From: Botrytis cinerea B05.10
Taxonomy: Eukaryota; Ascomycota; Leotiomycetes; Helotiales; Sclerotiniaceae
NCBI RefSeq assembly: GCF_000143535.2
Contig: NC_037325.1
Coordinates: 1,612,001-1,676,000 of the forward strand
Reading direction: 5' to 3'
Length of the DNA: 64,000 nucleotides
A model generated the notes under the pieces. The model made no database searches and had not been told where the DNA came from. It was given only the letters and a program-made list of their open reading frames with translations. The position numbers and the translations under genes were made by a program. Shown here piece by piece: positions 14,107 to 27,371 of this stretch (position 1 is its first letter; each line of letters opens with the position of its first letter).

Positions 14107-16081
14107 TTACCGAACTGGTATTTCCCAGGCGGCATGATTTTCTTCATCATCGTCCCATTCCAACTGATCTTCTTCGTCGTTTAACGCCATGCGTACAAAT
14201 CTCTGGACCCAAGCCTGATTCGCTGCATGCTGGTCCTGATCTTCAGCATCAACAACTATGTCATCTCGACCTCGACCTCGACCTCGGCCTCGACCCCTGC
14301 CAGCCCCTTGCCGCGGGATTTCCTGTCTATTCATACCAACAGCACGACCACGAGGAGCGCCATTACCACGACCCTGATTCTGTCGATTTCCTCGATTGTG
14401 TTGTCCACGATGTGCCTGCGGGGCATCAGGGACTGCAGGGGCAGGTTGCGCAACTTGACGAGGCTGATTTAGACGTAAAACTAGAGGGGCTTGTCGCTCT
14501 ACTTCCTGTCGTTCGCCTTGCTCAATTACCTCTTCGGGCTCCTGAATTTCCTGCTCTGGTTCCTCCACCTCGGGTTCTTCGATCTCCTCAGGGATCTCGA
14601 TGATTGCTTCCTGTACTCCACCACCAAAGCCACGTCCAACATCGTCGCCGTCACCCGCTTCAAGTTCCCAAAGTCGTTGATAGCAGCCCGTAGTTTCTTG
14701 GTTGAAATGCTTGTAAGGATTTGCTGGTTCCAGCCAAGCCGAGCAAAGATAACAGAAATGGGAATTACATCTGAAACAGATCATGTGGTTGCACCCGTGT
14801 GTTTTTTGAACCGGAGCGGCACACGTAGGGCAAGGTGTAGTATGAAGTTGCATGTATTCTAACGAAGCCTTTTCTTCTTCAGAAAGCTCTTCTCTCTCTC
14901 TCTTTGGAGTGCAAATTTTGAATTCTCCATGCCATCCCTGTAGACATCGACTACAGAAAGCATAAGAACAGTCCTCGCAGATTGCGATAAGGTCCGCTCC
15001 TGCAACAAACCCTTTTCCCTTTCCTTTCATCTCTGTTTCGGATTCATCATCTGAACTTTCATCGTCCTCAAGACCTTCTGGTTTGCGATATTTTTTTGAC
15101 CTAGCAGCTCCGTTACACCAAGCTCTTGGGCAGTACACAGTGTTTTTGTCAGATTCCAGTTGAGCTTTATGCTTGAGTTTCACAAAGCGCGTGACAACAT
15201 CATGTTCAAGGGGTATTTGAAGAAGTTCGCTGGGACTCAGTTGAGTTTTCGACTTTCGAGACTTTTTGGTGGACTTTTCGGCTCGCTCTTTTGCGCAATT
15301 TGGGGCCAAGCAACGAACCGATATTAGATCACCCTCTTTGATCGCATTATTATAGAAATCTTGTAAACATTCGATGCAAAAGACGTGCCCGCAATCGATC
15401 ATTTTATGGCAAGCGGAGCCCTTTTTGGGATCTGAAGACAAGTTAGCAAAGATATGAATAAGAAGTAAGAGGTACACTACCAAGACAGATACCGCAATCA
15501 TAGGTTCCTTTGTCGAATGCTTCTTGTATAGATTTGATGTCGAAATCGAGCAATGCGATCTTATCATCTTGTGGAATCTCTAACATTTTGTCTTCCTCGC
15601 CATAACCAAAGGCATTCTCAGCCCCTTGTTGTAGTGAATCAATATATGCGAATACCACCAAGTCGTGACCCATTTCTTCCCACATGCGAACTCCATCGGC
15701 CTCAAGCTCATCGAGACGGGTTCGAGGAAGCCATGCGGGTGTTGTAGACAGCTCAAACTTCGGAGGTTCAGATTCCGGGTAACCTTCTGGTAATGTAATA
15801 TGTAGTTGCAGTGATGGTAGATACGTGATTTCGTGCGATTCGGTATTATTAACTACGGGATTGTTGATTGCGTTGCCCTCCGCATTTTCAGAACTGGCAG
15901 ACAATGGCGGGGTAGGGAAGTTTAGCACACCATCGGACGCAGTGGGAAACGAGACAGTGACCGGGTTTCCGGGCTTCACAGATAGTTCGATGGAAGCGCG
16001 AAACTTGTTAGTGGAGTTGAATTCGATTTCAGGAAAGATAGCGGCGACGCAGTCAAACTCTTCTGTTCGCTGATCCTCCAT
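14107..16081 (-). CDS. RWD-RBR E3 ubiquitin-protein ligase
   Basis: Two exons (16081-15481 and 15431-14107) around a 49-base intron encode 641 residues. The N-terminal 160 residues form an RWD domain, seen in the strand pattern and in LHITLPEGYPESEPP. RING1 starts at C196-G-I-C199 and spans the intron. An IBR follows (CEDCSYAFCSRCLQGWHG), then RING2 (CPTC...HGCNHMICFRC), where C414 matches the catalytic cysteine that carries the ubiquitin thioester in RBR ligases. RWD plus RBR is the arrangement of RNF14/ARA54 and yeast Itt1. The C-terminal 200 residues are unusual: a Glu/Pro/Gln tract, then an Arg/Gly repeat with RGRGRG runs, typical of RNA-binding tails. It starts 494 bases from the divergent phosphatase gene. 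Confidence 0.93.
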
Positions 16082-16575
16082 CTTGGTGAAAGATAGAAGG
16101 ACGAACGGTGAAACAAGCTAACAGAACAACTTCTGCTCTAGGTTCTCTAGGTAGTAGAAGCGATTCGACCACCAAGGTCATAAATATGAGCGAAACAACC
16201 AAGACATCCAGACTCCACGGTTCTGAAAGTTGGTGAAAGTAAGTTGAAGATATTCTCAGTGGCGGATGTGTATTGATAATTATGATGGGGCGTAGGCGTA
16301 ATCTGAAGATGATGGAATTATTTTACAGAGCTGCTTTAACAAAAGCGCCATGCCGCCTTTACGGGGCTTTGATAACCCACCGACGTAGTCATCGGCCAAG
16401 TTCTAAAAATTGTAGATTCGATACTGATTGAGAGTATCACATTGGGTACCCACATGGAAATGAGGTAACAGACTTCACTTAGCAAGCCCCCCAATAACGA
16501 ACTTTGAGCTTCAACTGCGAAAAGTGACCACAACGAGTACGATCTACTTGGAACATTCGGCGCGAGATTATCAAA
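16082..16575. promoter_or_regulatory. divergent promoter region
   Basis: 494 bases separate two head-to-head start codons, the RBR ligase on the minus strand and the dolichyl-diphosphatase on the plus strand. The spacer must hold both promoters. No clear TATA box or palindromic operator stands out. Confidence 0.6.
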
Positions 16576-17324
16576 ATGGCAGAAACTCCATTGGCTTCAC
16601 TTTCCTTGACGCATGTTCATTATGTATGTGCCAGAGCGCTCCTTTCTCTACCAGCTATGCTAATTGAACTCAGGATCCTAATGATCCAGTCTCCTACTTC
16701 TGCGCATGGCTCGCTCTCGTACCCCAAGGACTATGCGTCGTGTATGCCACTCTCATTTGGTCGACGCGCGAAATCGAAATTCTCATGATGTTTGGTGGAC
16801 AAATGGCCTGTGAGGCGTTGAACTTCGTTTTGAAACGTATACTGAAGGAAGAACGCCCAAAACAAATGCATGGAAAAGGCTATGGAATGCCATCCTCCCA
16901 CTCCCAATTTGTGGCTTTCTTCTCATTAAGCTTGACATTATTCTTACTTTTTCGACATGTCCCAAGGAAGTCAACACCTTCGCATACGCCATTGAGTATT
17001 ATAGCCCGGATTGGCCTATCTGGACTGGTCTTGATCAGCGCCGGACTGGTAGCTTGGAGCAGAATCTATTTAAACTATCACACACCAAAACAGGTAATTG
17101 TTGGTTGTTTAGCTGGAGCAGGGAGTGCTACATTATGGTTCTTATTTACAACTGCAGTGCGAAAGTCAGGATTACTCGCATGGGCTTTAGATCTGCCAGT
17201 GACGAGATTATTCCGAATGAGAGATTTAGTTGTGGAGGAAGATTTATGCCAGGCTGGGTGGGAGAAATGGGAAGTGAAAAATGCGACTTTACAGCCCTCA
17301 ATCAATGGCAAGAAAAATCGCTGA
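16576..17324 (+). CDS. dolichyl-diphosphate phosphatase (CAX4/CWH8 type)
   Basis: Two exons, 16576-16623 and 16674-17324, give 232 residues. The PAP2 phosphatase signature is complete: K-x6-RP starting near residue 70 (KRILKEERP), PSSHSQF near 90 and SR-x5-H near 144 (SRIYLNYHTPKQ). Four hydrophobic segments flank these motifs, fitting an ER membrane enzyme with the active site facing the lumen. In this family the reaction is removal of one phosphate from dolichyl diphosphate after N-glycan transfer, recycling the carrier for glycosylation. The HTPKQV ending of motif 3 and the short length favour dolichyl-diphosphatase over lipid phosphate phosphatases. The start is set by the short first exon and its GTATGT donor. 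Confidence 0.92.
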
Positions 17325-19673
17325 AGTTCAAAGGAATATGTCAATTACAAGGTCATCACTACAAAGTCGATATATATCATCACGTCAAACTGATTAACTT
17401 CCTTGAATAGATCCAGTTGATACTTGCAAATTCCATGCCACTAATACTCTGGAATCAACCATTTCCAGAGTCATCTGAATCACGCAACACTCTGGGATTT
17501 GAATGGTCGAAAGAATAAGTTTCTGATTATTTTGTTTCAAGGCCCTGAGAGTTCAACATGCATAGTCATGATTATTGTCTCGTTGACACATCGTAATGAC
17601 TTATTTGGTTGACGACCGACCAATGTAACTCCTTCGTGGATATGTTTTCTGCCAATGATTTCAGAGAACTCCTCAAATAACGTTTGCAAACAATAGCATA
17701 TGCTATTCCCTCTCTCTGTGTTTCTAGTGCAATTCGAAAATCACAAAGTTTTTCTACGCAGTGCAATCAATCGTCCATCCAAGCGGACTTTATATCAATA
17801 CGAGGACACCTGCAGGTACACTCAGTTAGCCTGATCAAGTTGCTCGGAATTGGTGCCGATATGTATCGTTAACGCATTCAGAAAGCCGAGCTGCAGAGTA
17901 ACACCAGACTCGAACTATGCCCTTGAACTTGTCACGAAATACTTCCAGGATCTCATCGACTCTTAAATGCTATCGCGACTGCCAAAAAAGACACCTATGT
18001 TACGAGGAGATCCAAATCAACGAATTGTGGATCTACTGGTGTTTCTCGCTACAGACGTTTTCTTCGATGTTGAAAGAACCCAGCTATAGACGAGCGACAA
18101 AGATTCAAATCATGCTGCTGTACAAGTAGATAGAAGCAATTCTGGAGAATCTATCTGCAGTGTCTATGCTACCATGTGGCCCAGCCGCATTCGAAGACGG
18201 GCGCTACCTAACCAGGCGAGATCCAAAGATCAATGCAAGTCTTGCGTGCCCGACATAGAAACGCCTCTCAATATTAGATGCAGACTATACATGCAGAAAC
18301 GTTGGATGGTTGCATCAGCTAGGAGGATTGCTTATAATGCTTTGCAGTTTTTGCCGTAGCGGGTGTTTCGATCCGATCCGCACGGCATCACCTAAGGTTT
18401 GAGGCAAGGTTCGATGGCGATATAATTATTACTCGAAGTCGAACTTATTCTGTTACGACACCCAGTTAATTGCAGCATTATACGATTGATCTACGGGCAC
18501 AATATTGCTTATCGTCGACGTGTACAGTATCAGCTGATAAGGTTAGGAAAATCAGATATCGTTATCCTCTTTGCCTACATTACATTCATGCCATTCTGAA
18601 TATGTGTTTTCTGTTTCTGGTAGTTCTAGAATATGTTTCTCATTCATGCTACTAAGTCTGAATGGGAAATTGATAAATGTGTTCATCAAACTACAGTTAC
18701 ATGATTAACCGTAGATATGACATATTTTGTTCAGAAAAAGTCATCATTTTCCTTATCGAATGCGCTTTATTGTTACGAGAAAACGCTCTCCTATGTGTAT
18801 AGCACCTTCTCTTTTGACTATTAGATGCATAGAGTGCCTGCGACCCTGCTCAAGTTCCAGTGGACAGGAGACGATCGACCAATTCGGTTCCATCTTTTGA
18901 TAAAGGCCCCTGTCTCAATTGAGGTTGTTCAGCACAATATCAACACCTCGCGATTGGTCAAATCCCTGCGCGCAGTCAAGATTTGTGGTCGTTATCTAGA
19001 CACTGAGTGCCGTGGAATTCATCGGTGTTTATTTCAAATCAACAATTTTGATTGCATCTGTAATCACCAGCCGGGGTTGGGTGAGATCTCGTAAGACTGA
19101 AAGAAAGATGTGCAGATAAAGCTTAATCTCACAATTTCTGTCTCCACTCTTTAATTTACAAGGCTCCTGGAGCTCTAGCCATCCACGGTCTGGATCCCAG
19201 TATCTTCTTCACCTTCAGCTCATATACATGGTATTCTATGCAAAACCACTTCACCGACATGCGCTAGTATATTCGATATTAGTCGAGGTCCAAAGTCGTC
19301 GAACTTGCAACGAGGTTCAATTGCGACCTTGATATACATTCTATCCAATCATCATACGTCATGGCGTTGGTACCAGGCCTCTCAGATCTACAAACGGTCC
19401 TTCTCAACCCTCTCCATAGATATGATGTGAGGTAAATCAAAAAACCAGTGATGGTTGTATGAAAAGCGAGTGGATTACGTTCAAGTATTGCTAATCTAAA
19501 AAGCTTCCGGGTCGTATGAACCGTTGTCTCTTCCCCCCCCCTCGCAATTGCAAAGCGTGATAGCCTAGAGCGGTTAAGTTCTACCAAACTATAAAGGCGC
19601 TCTATTCGTCCCTTATCATTCATGCAAAGGGAGAGTCATTTGGATATTTGTATACTTCTGAAGAACCCGAATT
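17325..19673. other. 2.3-kb intergenic region with possible gene relic
   Basis: No intact gene. Around 17,850-18,360 the plus strand keeps protein-like composition in alternating frames broken by TAA and TAG, as expected of a decayed gene; I could not identify it. A separate minus-strand frame at 19,279-19,623 has no recognisable motif. The end holds the protease promoter. Confidence 0.35.
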
Positions 19674-22524
19674 ATGCTTTTTTCTTCATCGTTGCTAGCA
19701 TTCGTTGCTGCTGCAAATGCAATCGCTTTACCAAATAGTAATTTGAGATATAGAAACACGGATGATAGCACCTTATATTCAAAAGCCAACACGTTTGATA
19801 AGGCATTCATTATTGAACTGGAAAGGGGAGTAAGCACCTCTGTATCCAGACGAGATCTCCGTAATGCCTTCCACAAACGTGCGGCGTCAATCAGCTACGA
19901 TGTCCGTCACGAATTCGATTCTATAGCATTTGTTGGGCTTTCTATTTATGTTACTCAAAACAACACCAATGTGGAATTGCAACAACAGCTTTCGGAAATC
20001 CCTGGAGTAGTAGACGTCTGGCCAGTTTACCAAGTCCCTCGTCCTGGTGTACTTTCGAATTCCACAAACGAGGATAGTTTCAATGCAAACATTCCGTTGG
20101 TACAAAGAAGACAATCAACAGTGACTGGAGCAGGAGATTTGTCCTCAGCTCTCGAGATGGGTGGTGTCGATAAGCTACATGCAAAAGGCATCAAAGGCAA
20201 AGGAATCAAAATCGGAATTGTGGATACCGGGGTTGACTATCGCCATCCTGCACTAGGTGGAGGATTTGGGACTGGTTTCAAGATCACTGGTGGATACTCT
20301 TTCGTATACGATAACGGAACCTTGGGGGATAGTTCGGACCCTTTGTCTACGTGTCTCACTGGAGGACATGGAACCCACGTGTCAGGTTAGCGGGCTCTGT
20401 TCTATTCGCTATTTAATGAAAAGCTAATGATCTTCAGGTATCCTTGGAATGGATCCCATATCTGAAAATGGCTACTTTCCAATCAGTGGTGTCGCTCCCG
20501 AGGCTAATCTCTACATGTACCGTACCTTTGATTGCTCAAATGCAGGTGGCAGTGACACCATTATGGCCGGCATGCTAAAAGCACACGAAGATGGCGTTGA
20601 TGTTATCAGCATGTCTCTTGCGGTTGGAACTGAATTTCCTTCAACCCCAGATCCATTAGCTTCTGTTGTACAGAGCATTACCCAAGCCGGAACTGCTGTG
20701 ATTGTAGCAGTCGGTAATGAAGGCTCTCTAGGTCAATATGCTACAGAGTTATTCACTGCAGATTACCCTTCTTCAGAGCCGGGTGCCATCGCTGTAGGGG
20801 CCATTGCAAATAGAGATTTTCCCCTTGTCTATCCGGCCGTGGATTCTGCCAATTCCACTCTCGGTTATGCATCTGTTTGGCCAGTTAACCTCACTGTTCC
20901 TGTATACATTTATCTTGTATCAGATGGATGTGATAGCTCAACATGGGCTGATGCTCTCAATACTGTCAGCCAAAGTGGTCTTTTAAATACCACAATCTTT
21001 GCTTTCGAAGCATTTGAAACGACTACTTACTGCAATCCGAATTCGATTGCTTCGGGTTGGAAGTCGGGTAAAGTACAACCTGTCTATGTCATGGGCTACA
21101 ATTCAGACATCGCAAACTCTTACTTACTCGAGTATAACGTCTTCAGTCCTTCGTACTTTGGCTCAGTAAGTTATATCAATCTTAACACTGATGATGGGAT
21201 TACTCTTGTCAACAATTATGGTTTGGTTGGAGGTTTTCCTAAATACACTTTAACATTCACGGGAAACAATTTTAAGAGCCCTCCACAACACACAGGGGGC
21301 TTGGTTGATTATTACTCGAATTTCGGTCCAACGTATTTTACTTATGATTTAAAACCACAAATTTCTGCACCTGGCGGCCATATCCTTTCGACATATCCCC
21401 TAGGCGTCAATTCCAATTACGCGATCTTATCTGGGACTTCAATGGCTACTCCCTACGTTGCAGGATGCTTTGCGCTGGTCAAATCCCAATTTCCCACCGC
21501 CAGCACATCTCAAATATTAGATCTGCTACAGACCACAGCGGCCCCTGTCAATTGGGTTTGGAATAGCACGATCATTTCCGCAACTGCACAACAGGGTGCG
21601 GGTCTCATCAATGCATATGATGCTATCTATGCTCAAACCACGATTTCTCCCGGGCAGATCGTTCTTGGAGATGACAGTACGCATAATGTGTTTGGTGCTG
21701 CAAATATCACCATTGATAATACATCAGGATCTACTAAAACCTACACTCTATCTCATATCGGTGCCGGCTACACTGATGGCCAATTGTCCGGGCGAAACTA
21801 CAATCAAATCGCGCTTTACGGAACTGGTGTTTTCCCTACCCCTACAGTCACCCTAGCAGGTGGTCAGTCTAAAACCATCGATTTCTCCATCGTTCCCCCC
21901 ATAGGCGTTGTTGCATCGAACCGTCCTGTCTTCGGTGGTTACATTAAAGTCAGCTCTTCTACCGGTGAAACATATACCGTTCCCTACATTGGACCGCCAT
22001 ATTCAATGTTCAATGCATCATACATCTCGGTTATCCAAGTTGCTGGTTTTAACTCGGCCGGGACACCAGAAAAGGATACTGGGTTTCTCGAGATCAATCC
22101 TACCAGACAATATGAAATAGCCGCCGACATCCCACAACAATATACACTTGCATTCAGATTCGATCTCTTACCCGCCAATACAAATATTACAGCTAACAAA
22201 CACGCCTATAACATATCTCAAACCTTCCCCTATATTTCTTCCCAATCCACTGCCAATTCCTCGATCTTTGGATACCCATCTTTTGGAACTTACACGAACC
22301 GTACGGCGACGGTAGCAAATGGCGCCATACGGCCAGCTAACTATATTCAGTATTGGACCAGTGCACAAATCACTGGTGATGATGGGGTGAGCTATAATGT
22401 AGGGGATGGTGATTATCGATTTTTTGCAAGCGTGCTGAGATGGGGTGGAAAGGTGGGGAAGATTGAAGATTATGATACGTGGCTGGGACCAATTTTGAGA
22501 TTTAATTCGAGCTATTCCGACTAA
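19674..22524 (+). CDS. secreted subtilisin-family serine protease (S8)
   Basis: Two exons, 19674-20385 and 20438-22524, separated by a 52-base intron just after the GHGTHVSG motif, give 932 residues. A signal peptide (MLFSSSLLAFVAAANA) is followed by an inhibitor-like propeptide. The catalytic triad is clear: D184 in VDTGVD, H232 in GHGTHVSG and S572 in SGTSMATP, with the oxyanion Asn N331 in AVGNEG. A long insert between Asn and Ser fits the protease-associated domain of Vpr-like subtilases, and the C-terminal 300 residues look like an Fn3-type beta domain with many N-glycosylation sites. It probably degrades extracellular protein. No membrane anchor is visible. Confidence 0.93.
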
Positions 22525-25013
22525 TTGTTTTTGAGGATTGTAATGGTGTTGATACGCTCCAGTGGGCAGTGGTAGCTGATGATAGTAATCATTAATTGAT
22601 ATGGTAATTTAACAAGGGAAGGAGAATTCATGAACAATAAATAGCATGTTTGTTAATTGTTTTGAGTCACCATTATAAAAGGTTTTTCATACTGCTCGTT
22701 CTGGAGTCTAAATAATCTAGAATTTATACGACAAAAAATGTGGAGCTATTCTCATCTTGATTTTCCTTGTCGGGCTCACATCCTTTCGTCAATCGCTTGT
22801 CCTGTTGCCTGCAGTCAAGTACTCATTGTGAAAGGTCGTAGCATTTAACGCCGTCTCTGCTTACGAGACCCAATTTAGTGTGAACGTAGTGAATGACTTC
22901 AATTCAATGGCTACTGTATTTAAGCCATCAGCGAATGCTAAGTAAAGCACAATGCGAAATTTGGAATGGTTTGTAAAGCTTCTCCTGCAATCAATGATAT
23001 AATCTCAGTGATCAGCAAACGCCACATTGTTTTGCGAGTGCAAATGCTTTGCTTTTAGGAAGTTTTTGGGAATCATTCAAATCGTCACTGTTTTATCACA
23101 AACAGCTCTAGCGGTCAAGCACGTGTGCATGATATGAAGGTTGTATAAGAGCTCTAACGATGCATTGAACTTTCTTCGTCTTATCTAAGACTACATTACT
23201 CAATTTTCTTCCGATCTAATCTTCACTGAAGTTTAAGCTAGTCCCTCTAGATTTTATATCATTCATACAGAGCCCCTGCATAATAAGTTTACCAAAAGCG
23301 TAGAACGTGAATCGACCTCGGCGTAAGGTTTTGCTATTCTTCATAATTCTCACTCTACATATTGTTGAGAGTCGTCACTATAGTAACCTACAAGACTAAC
23401 AAAGTATAAAGATGCTTATTTATAGCGCTCTTTTCTTTGTCAGAAACCTAGACAATAAAACTAATTCCATCGAACCTGTTTTTGGTTTCTTCAATTTCCA
23501 ACACATAATGATTCCGTCTGTAATTCGTCAGTAACAGGATTATCCTCCCATTCCTCGCCGCCATATTGCGAAGTGTAATATAGACACTACGATTTATGCT
23601 TCAAATATGCAAGCGTAAAATCCATCATTCTCTCTTTCTGATAAAGTCGGAGCGTCAAAAAAAAAATCTCTACATGAGCATACGAAACGCGCTTCTCTCG
23701 TGATACATATACTAATTCCTAATCCCATTCACTCCATCATTACATTGAATAGAATGATTCTAAATTCTCATACGTGGTTCATCGACCTCTTTCCTACTAG
23801 ATTTAGAGTCTTCACATTCACTCACGAGCAGATTATTATAATGTATAGAATAGTTTTCTTTCTCCGACCTGATATCAGAGTCTAATAAGCAAGCGATGGT
23901 ATCGTATCATATCGACAACATCTCTCTCTTCTAACGGGAATAAAAGAAGCGAATCAACTTTACACAAATCTCTCATGCGAATTATCCAGAAATCCCAACG
24001 CCAGATTAACAACAAGCAGGGCTCACTCATGTTACGGATCCAGGATGGATTTGAAATTCAGCATCGATGGTTGGAGATATAGATACCGATTCAATCCGAA
24101 TGACATATTTACTTTTCCAGAGGTTGCAAGGAAGAAATTAGGGGGATAGAGTAGAAATGTAGAAATGCATGCATGCAGTATACGCTGCTTCCCGCCCGAA
24201 GACTTTATAAATTTATTGGAGATTCTAAGAGGGAATATAATTCGTTTGAAGCGAGGGGTGATATATTAGGTTTAAATTTTTGAGGGTGGGATTCTTAAGG
24301 GTGATAAGGAATTGAGGGCGAGGATTTTTTTTTTTCTTGTTGGAGGAATAAGAGATTAGGGTATATGTATATATCGATTATAGGTGAAGAAGACCTAGAT
24401 TCTTAGCTTTGGGATGAGAATACTTCAATGCCTTTTATTGGAATGGATGTTATTCTTCAGATTTATGTTGAGGCAAGAGGTCGAAAAGTCGAATCAGAGG
24501 GTGATTCGATAGATTATAGTAATTTATTGATAGACCTTGATCAAATAATGCGTTTATTCTTCAACTTCAACCATGTCAATCAACTTGACAGATGAAAACA
24601 AAGTGTTATAAATATAAATCTTAAGTACTATCAAGATAGATTTTCAAGCTCGGACTTATTCACCTGTTGAGAATTCACCTGCCATCGTTTATATACAAAT
24701 ATTCACTTCAGAAATTACATTACCGACATACCAATAACAAATTTGTCAGGCTGAAGTCCTGACAAGTAGGGTGCTGTACTCCGAGATTACACTAATAACA
24801 TGGTGGGAGTTTGAGAAGCAAGTTAAAAGGGCTTGTTCGAATCTTCTTAATTAATAACTTCTGGATTGCAACAACTCTTCTTTGGATATAAAAGAACTTT
24901 TTTTATAGTGCCTCTTTTTAGACCATCTTTTTCTTCAGCATTTCTCCCACTCAAAAAATCATATCTCAAAACTCTAAGATCTCGATCATTACAATAAAGA
25001 TTCTTATCAAAAG
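22525..25013. other. 2.5-kb AT-rich intergenic region
   Basis: No gene, RNA gene or ordered repeat supported. Open frames are short and without motifs. A run of T at about 24,326 and general AT-richness are the only features. The final 100 bases lead into the coiled-coil gene. Confidence 0.5.
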
Positions 25014-26191
25014 ATGTCTGAAGAAACAAGCGCCCTTTCAGCTTTAGTCGGGGTAAGTTTTCTCCAGTAGCTTATCAATATCTTGCAGTAACTAATATCA
25101 CACAATAGCTTGAGGAGTACAACAGACGACAAAAGCAAATTGGTGACAGCGGACTTGAACCTGATGTTCGCGCAGTGATGCACAAGCTGTGCCTTTCAGA
25201 ATGGCGGTTGAAGTTCTCGGACGATTCATTAGAGGCTTCAAATAATTTGTTGGTGGCCTTGCGGAGGAAGGATAAGATCATTGACCAAGAGCTCTCAAGA
25301 CTAAGGAGTGAAGGTTTGATAATACGTACCGAGCTACAGGAGGCGAAAGCGGAGATCAAAAGGTTGAAGCGTGGAGAGTGTAGTCACTTGAATGAGAGTT
25401 CGATACTTCGTTCAGCAAAAGAGGAAGAAGAACTCAAGACGAGCGGATTAAAAGAAACCGTTAAGAAGCTTCGAGCAGAGGCAATAGAACGAGAACGGAC
25501 CTTCCGACAAGAAAAACTAGATACGGAGACCAAGCACAGGAAAGAACTTGGGAAAATGACTGTCAACTTGGAGGCTGCTACCACCAAGACAGAACAAGCT
25601 TCAGCAGAGGTTAAAAAGATCAAGGAAAACACTTCAAAGGTAGTGGGAAAGTGTGACGCTAAACTGACCAAGAAGACTGCGGAGTTGGTAGAAAAGGAAC
25701 GAGAGTTGTCAATAGCCACAGAAGCTCTCGCCACGAGATCCTTCGAATTCGAGAATACTTCACAGGCTCTCTCAGAAATACACGAGAGCCATAGCAATTG
25801 TTCTAAGACGATCAAATCCCTAGAAAACGATTTGCGAGACTCCAAAGCTATCAACAACGCCAGCCGAACAAGCGCTCATGCGGAAGCGGATAGAATAAAA
25901 AAGGGAATCGCAAAAGCCACCCTGGGTATCGATTCACGTCTCAACGAACTAGAACATAGCAATCAGGGATGGGCGACGAAATGTCGCATGTTGGAAGACA
26001 GATACTCCGAGCAAGCGATTGCATCTGCGAAGAGAGAAGAGCAATTCATTCGAAGTGTGGTGGAGGAACGCCGTTCTAATGATCGCGCTTCGGGATTACA
26101 GCGAGATCTCGAGAAAGAGGAGAACAGATGTTTGGAATTGGAGTTGGCTTTGGGGAATCTTCGTCGCAAGTTTGGTGTTGATATGGAATGA
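25014..26191 (+). CDS. coiled-coil protein of unknown function
   Basis: Two exons: 25014-25052 (13 codons) and 25109-26191, with a GTAAGT...CAATAG intron of 56 bases, for 373 residues. From about residue 30 nearly the whole protein is charged heptad sequence rich in Glu, Lys, Arg and Ala, consistent with one long parallel coiled coil. There is no signal peptide, membrane segment or enzyme motif. A structural or scaffold role is a guess from shape only. The large antisense frame at 25384-25857 is a shadow of the heptads. Confidence 0.8.
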
Positions 26192-27371
26192 GGGGCAGTG
26201 AGTGATAAGGATTACCTATGGAAGATCTGGTGGGGGAAGCGTGGGCTGCGGGGTATCACGTGTTGAATTGATCTGAATTGCGAATCATGACAGAGATATG
26301 TTGCGAATTCAAGAAGATAATATCATGTAGCGTCACCTACCTACTCCTCTGAACAAAATGAAGCATCTGAGAACAAACATTGATTCCAGATTGGCGTGAT
26401 TGCATTGCTTACCGTATCACGTGCATGTGCTCCATTCCGTGGCTTGTGCACAGAAGATTCCATCCTGTCTTACAGCATTATGAGGCTTGCATTTCTTCAT
26501 CTCACGGCATCATCAATCGGACCTTCAAACACCCACGTCCTCGGACAATCCAGTCAGAGGAAGAATCAATGTGTGCCGTGATGGACAGTGGTATCACATT
26601 TAACAGTTGGTCGGATGATTTTCTTTCCATCTCACCCCCCTTCTCTCTTATTGATCTTGTAACACCAACCCAAGACGGCCGTCTTCTTCTTCCTTGGGGA
26701 TTCCTCGGTCGGTCAACAGCCAATTGTCTCGAAAGGAATGCGGGGAAATGTGAATCCATTGCGGGGGAATCGCTAGGAACAGTCAGGATAGCCAGGAATA
26801 GCTCAAGGGTGTGAAATAGCAAGGGCCCGTCAGTCAATCTAAACCTATGATAGAAAGCTAAAGTGTCTGTCGGGCATTGAAAGTGTCATCGAATTATCAA
26901 TTCCATACGAAAAGATCAGATTGCAACATATCAGCCTGTTTGGATTTCACAGGAAACCACGGAAGTAGACAGGTAGACAGGGAGGTAACCGTCTATCTGT
27001 GTATGCCCAGGTTAGCTACGATAACGTTGCACCCTTCTTCCGCCTGTATATATGATACGATCAATCCGAAGAATGCCAATCCTATCGAGGCTTTCCACTT
27101 CATTCACCCAACGCTCTTTCCATTCATTCGGAAATGGTACAACAACACGGTAGATTTCATTGTGACAGATGATCCAAACATTCATTCATCCATCCATGCA
27201 ATCCATCCTAAGACTCCCACATCGCTTCTTCTTGAATTCATCGACCTGTCTAACCTACTTCCTTACAAGAACAATTCGGCCTTTCCCTAGAATCCAGCAT
27301 AACCACTTCTCCTCTCCTCTCTTCTCTTTTTACAAAAACAATTTGTAGAATTACAGATGCGGGTCTAAAAG
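26192..27371. promoter_or_regulatory. spacer and transhydrogenase promoter
   Basis: 1.2 kb without a supported gene. It has two CACGTG E-box palindromes, at 26257-26262 and 26418-26423, possible sites for bHLH regulators. The open frames at 26380-26814 and 26877-27290 lack motifs and neither ties into a spliced model. The 3' half is pyrimidine-rich, like a fungal promoter or leader. Confidence 0.4.

Noticed and set aside
14058..14862. Plus-strand ORFs opposite the RBR gene
   Set aside because: They are antisense shadows of the biased RG/Glu-rich coding sequence.
25384..25857. 157-codon ORF antisense to the coiled-coil gene
   Set aside because: Ser/Leu-rich mirror of Glu/Lys heptads; no motif.
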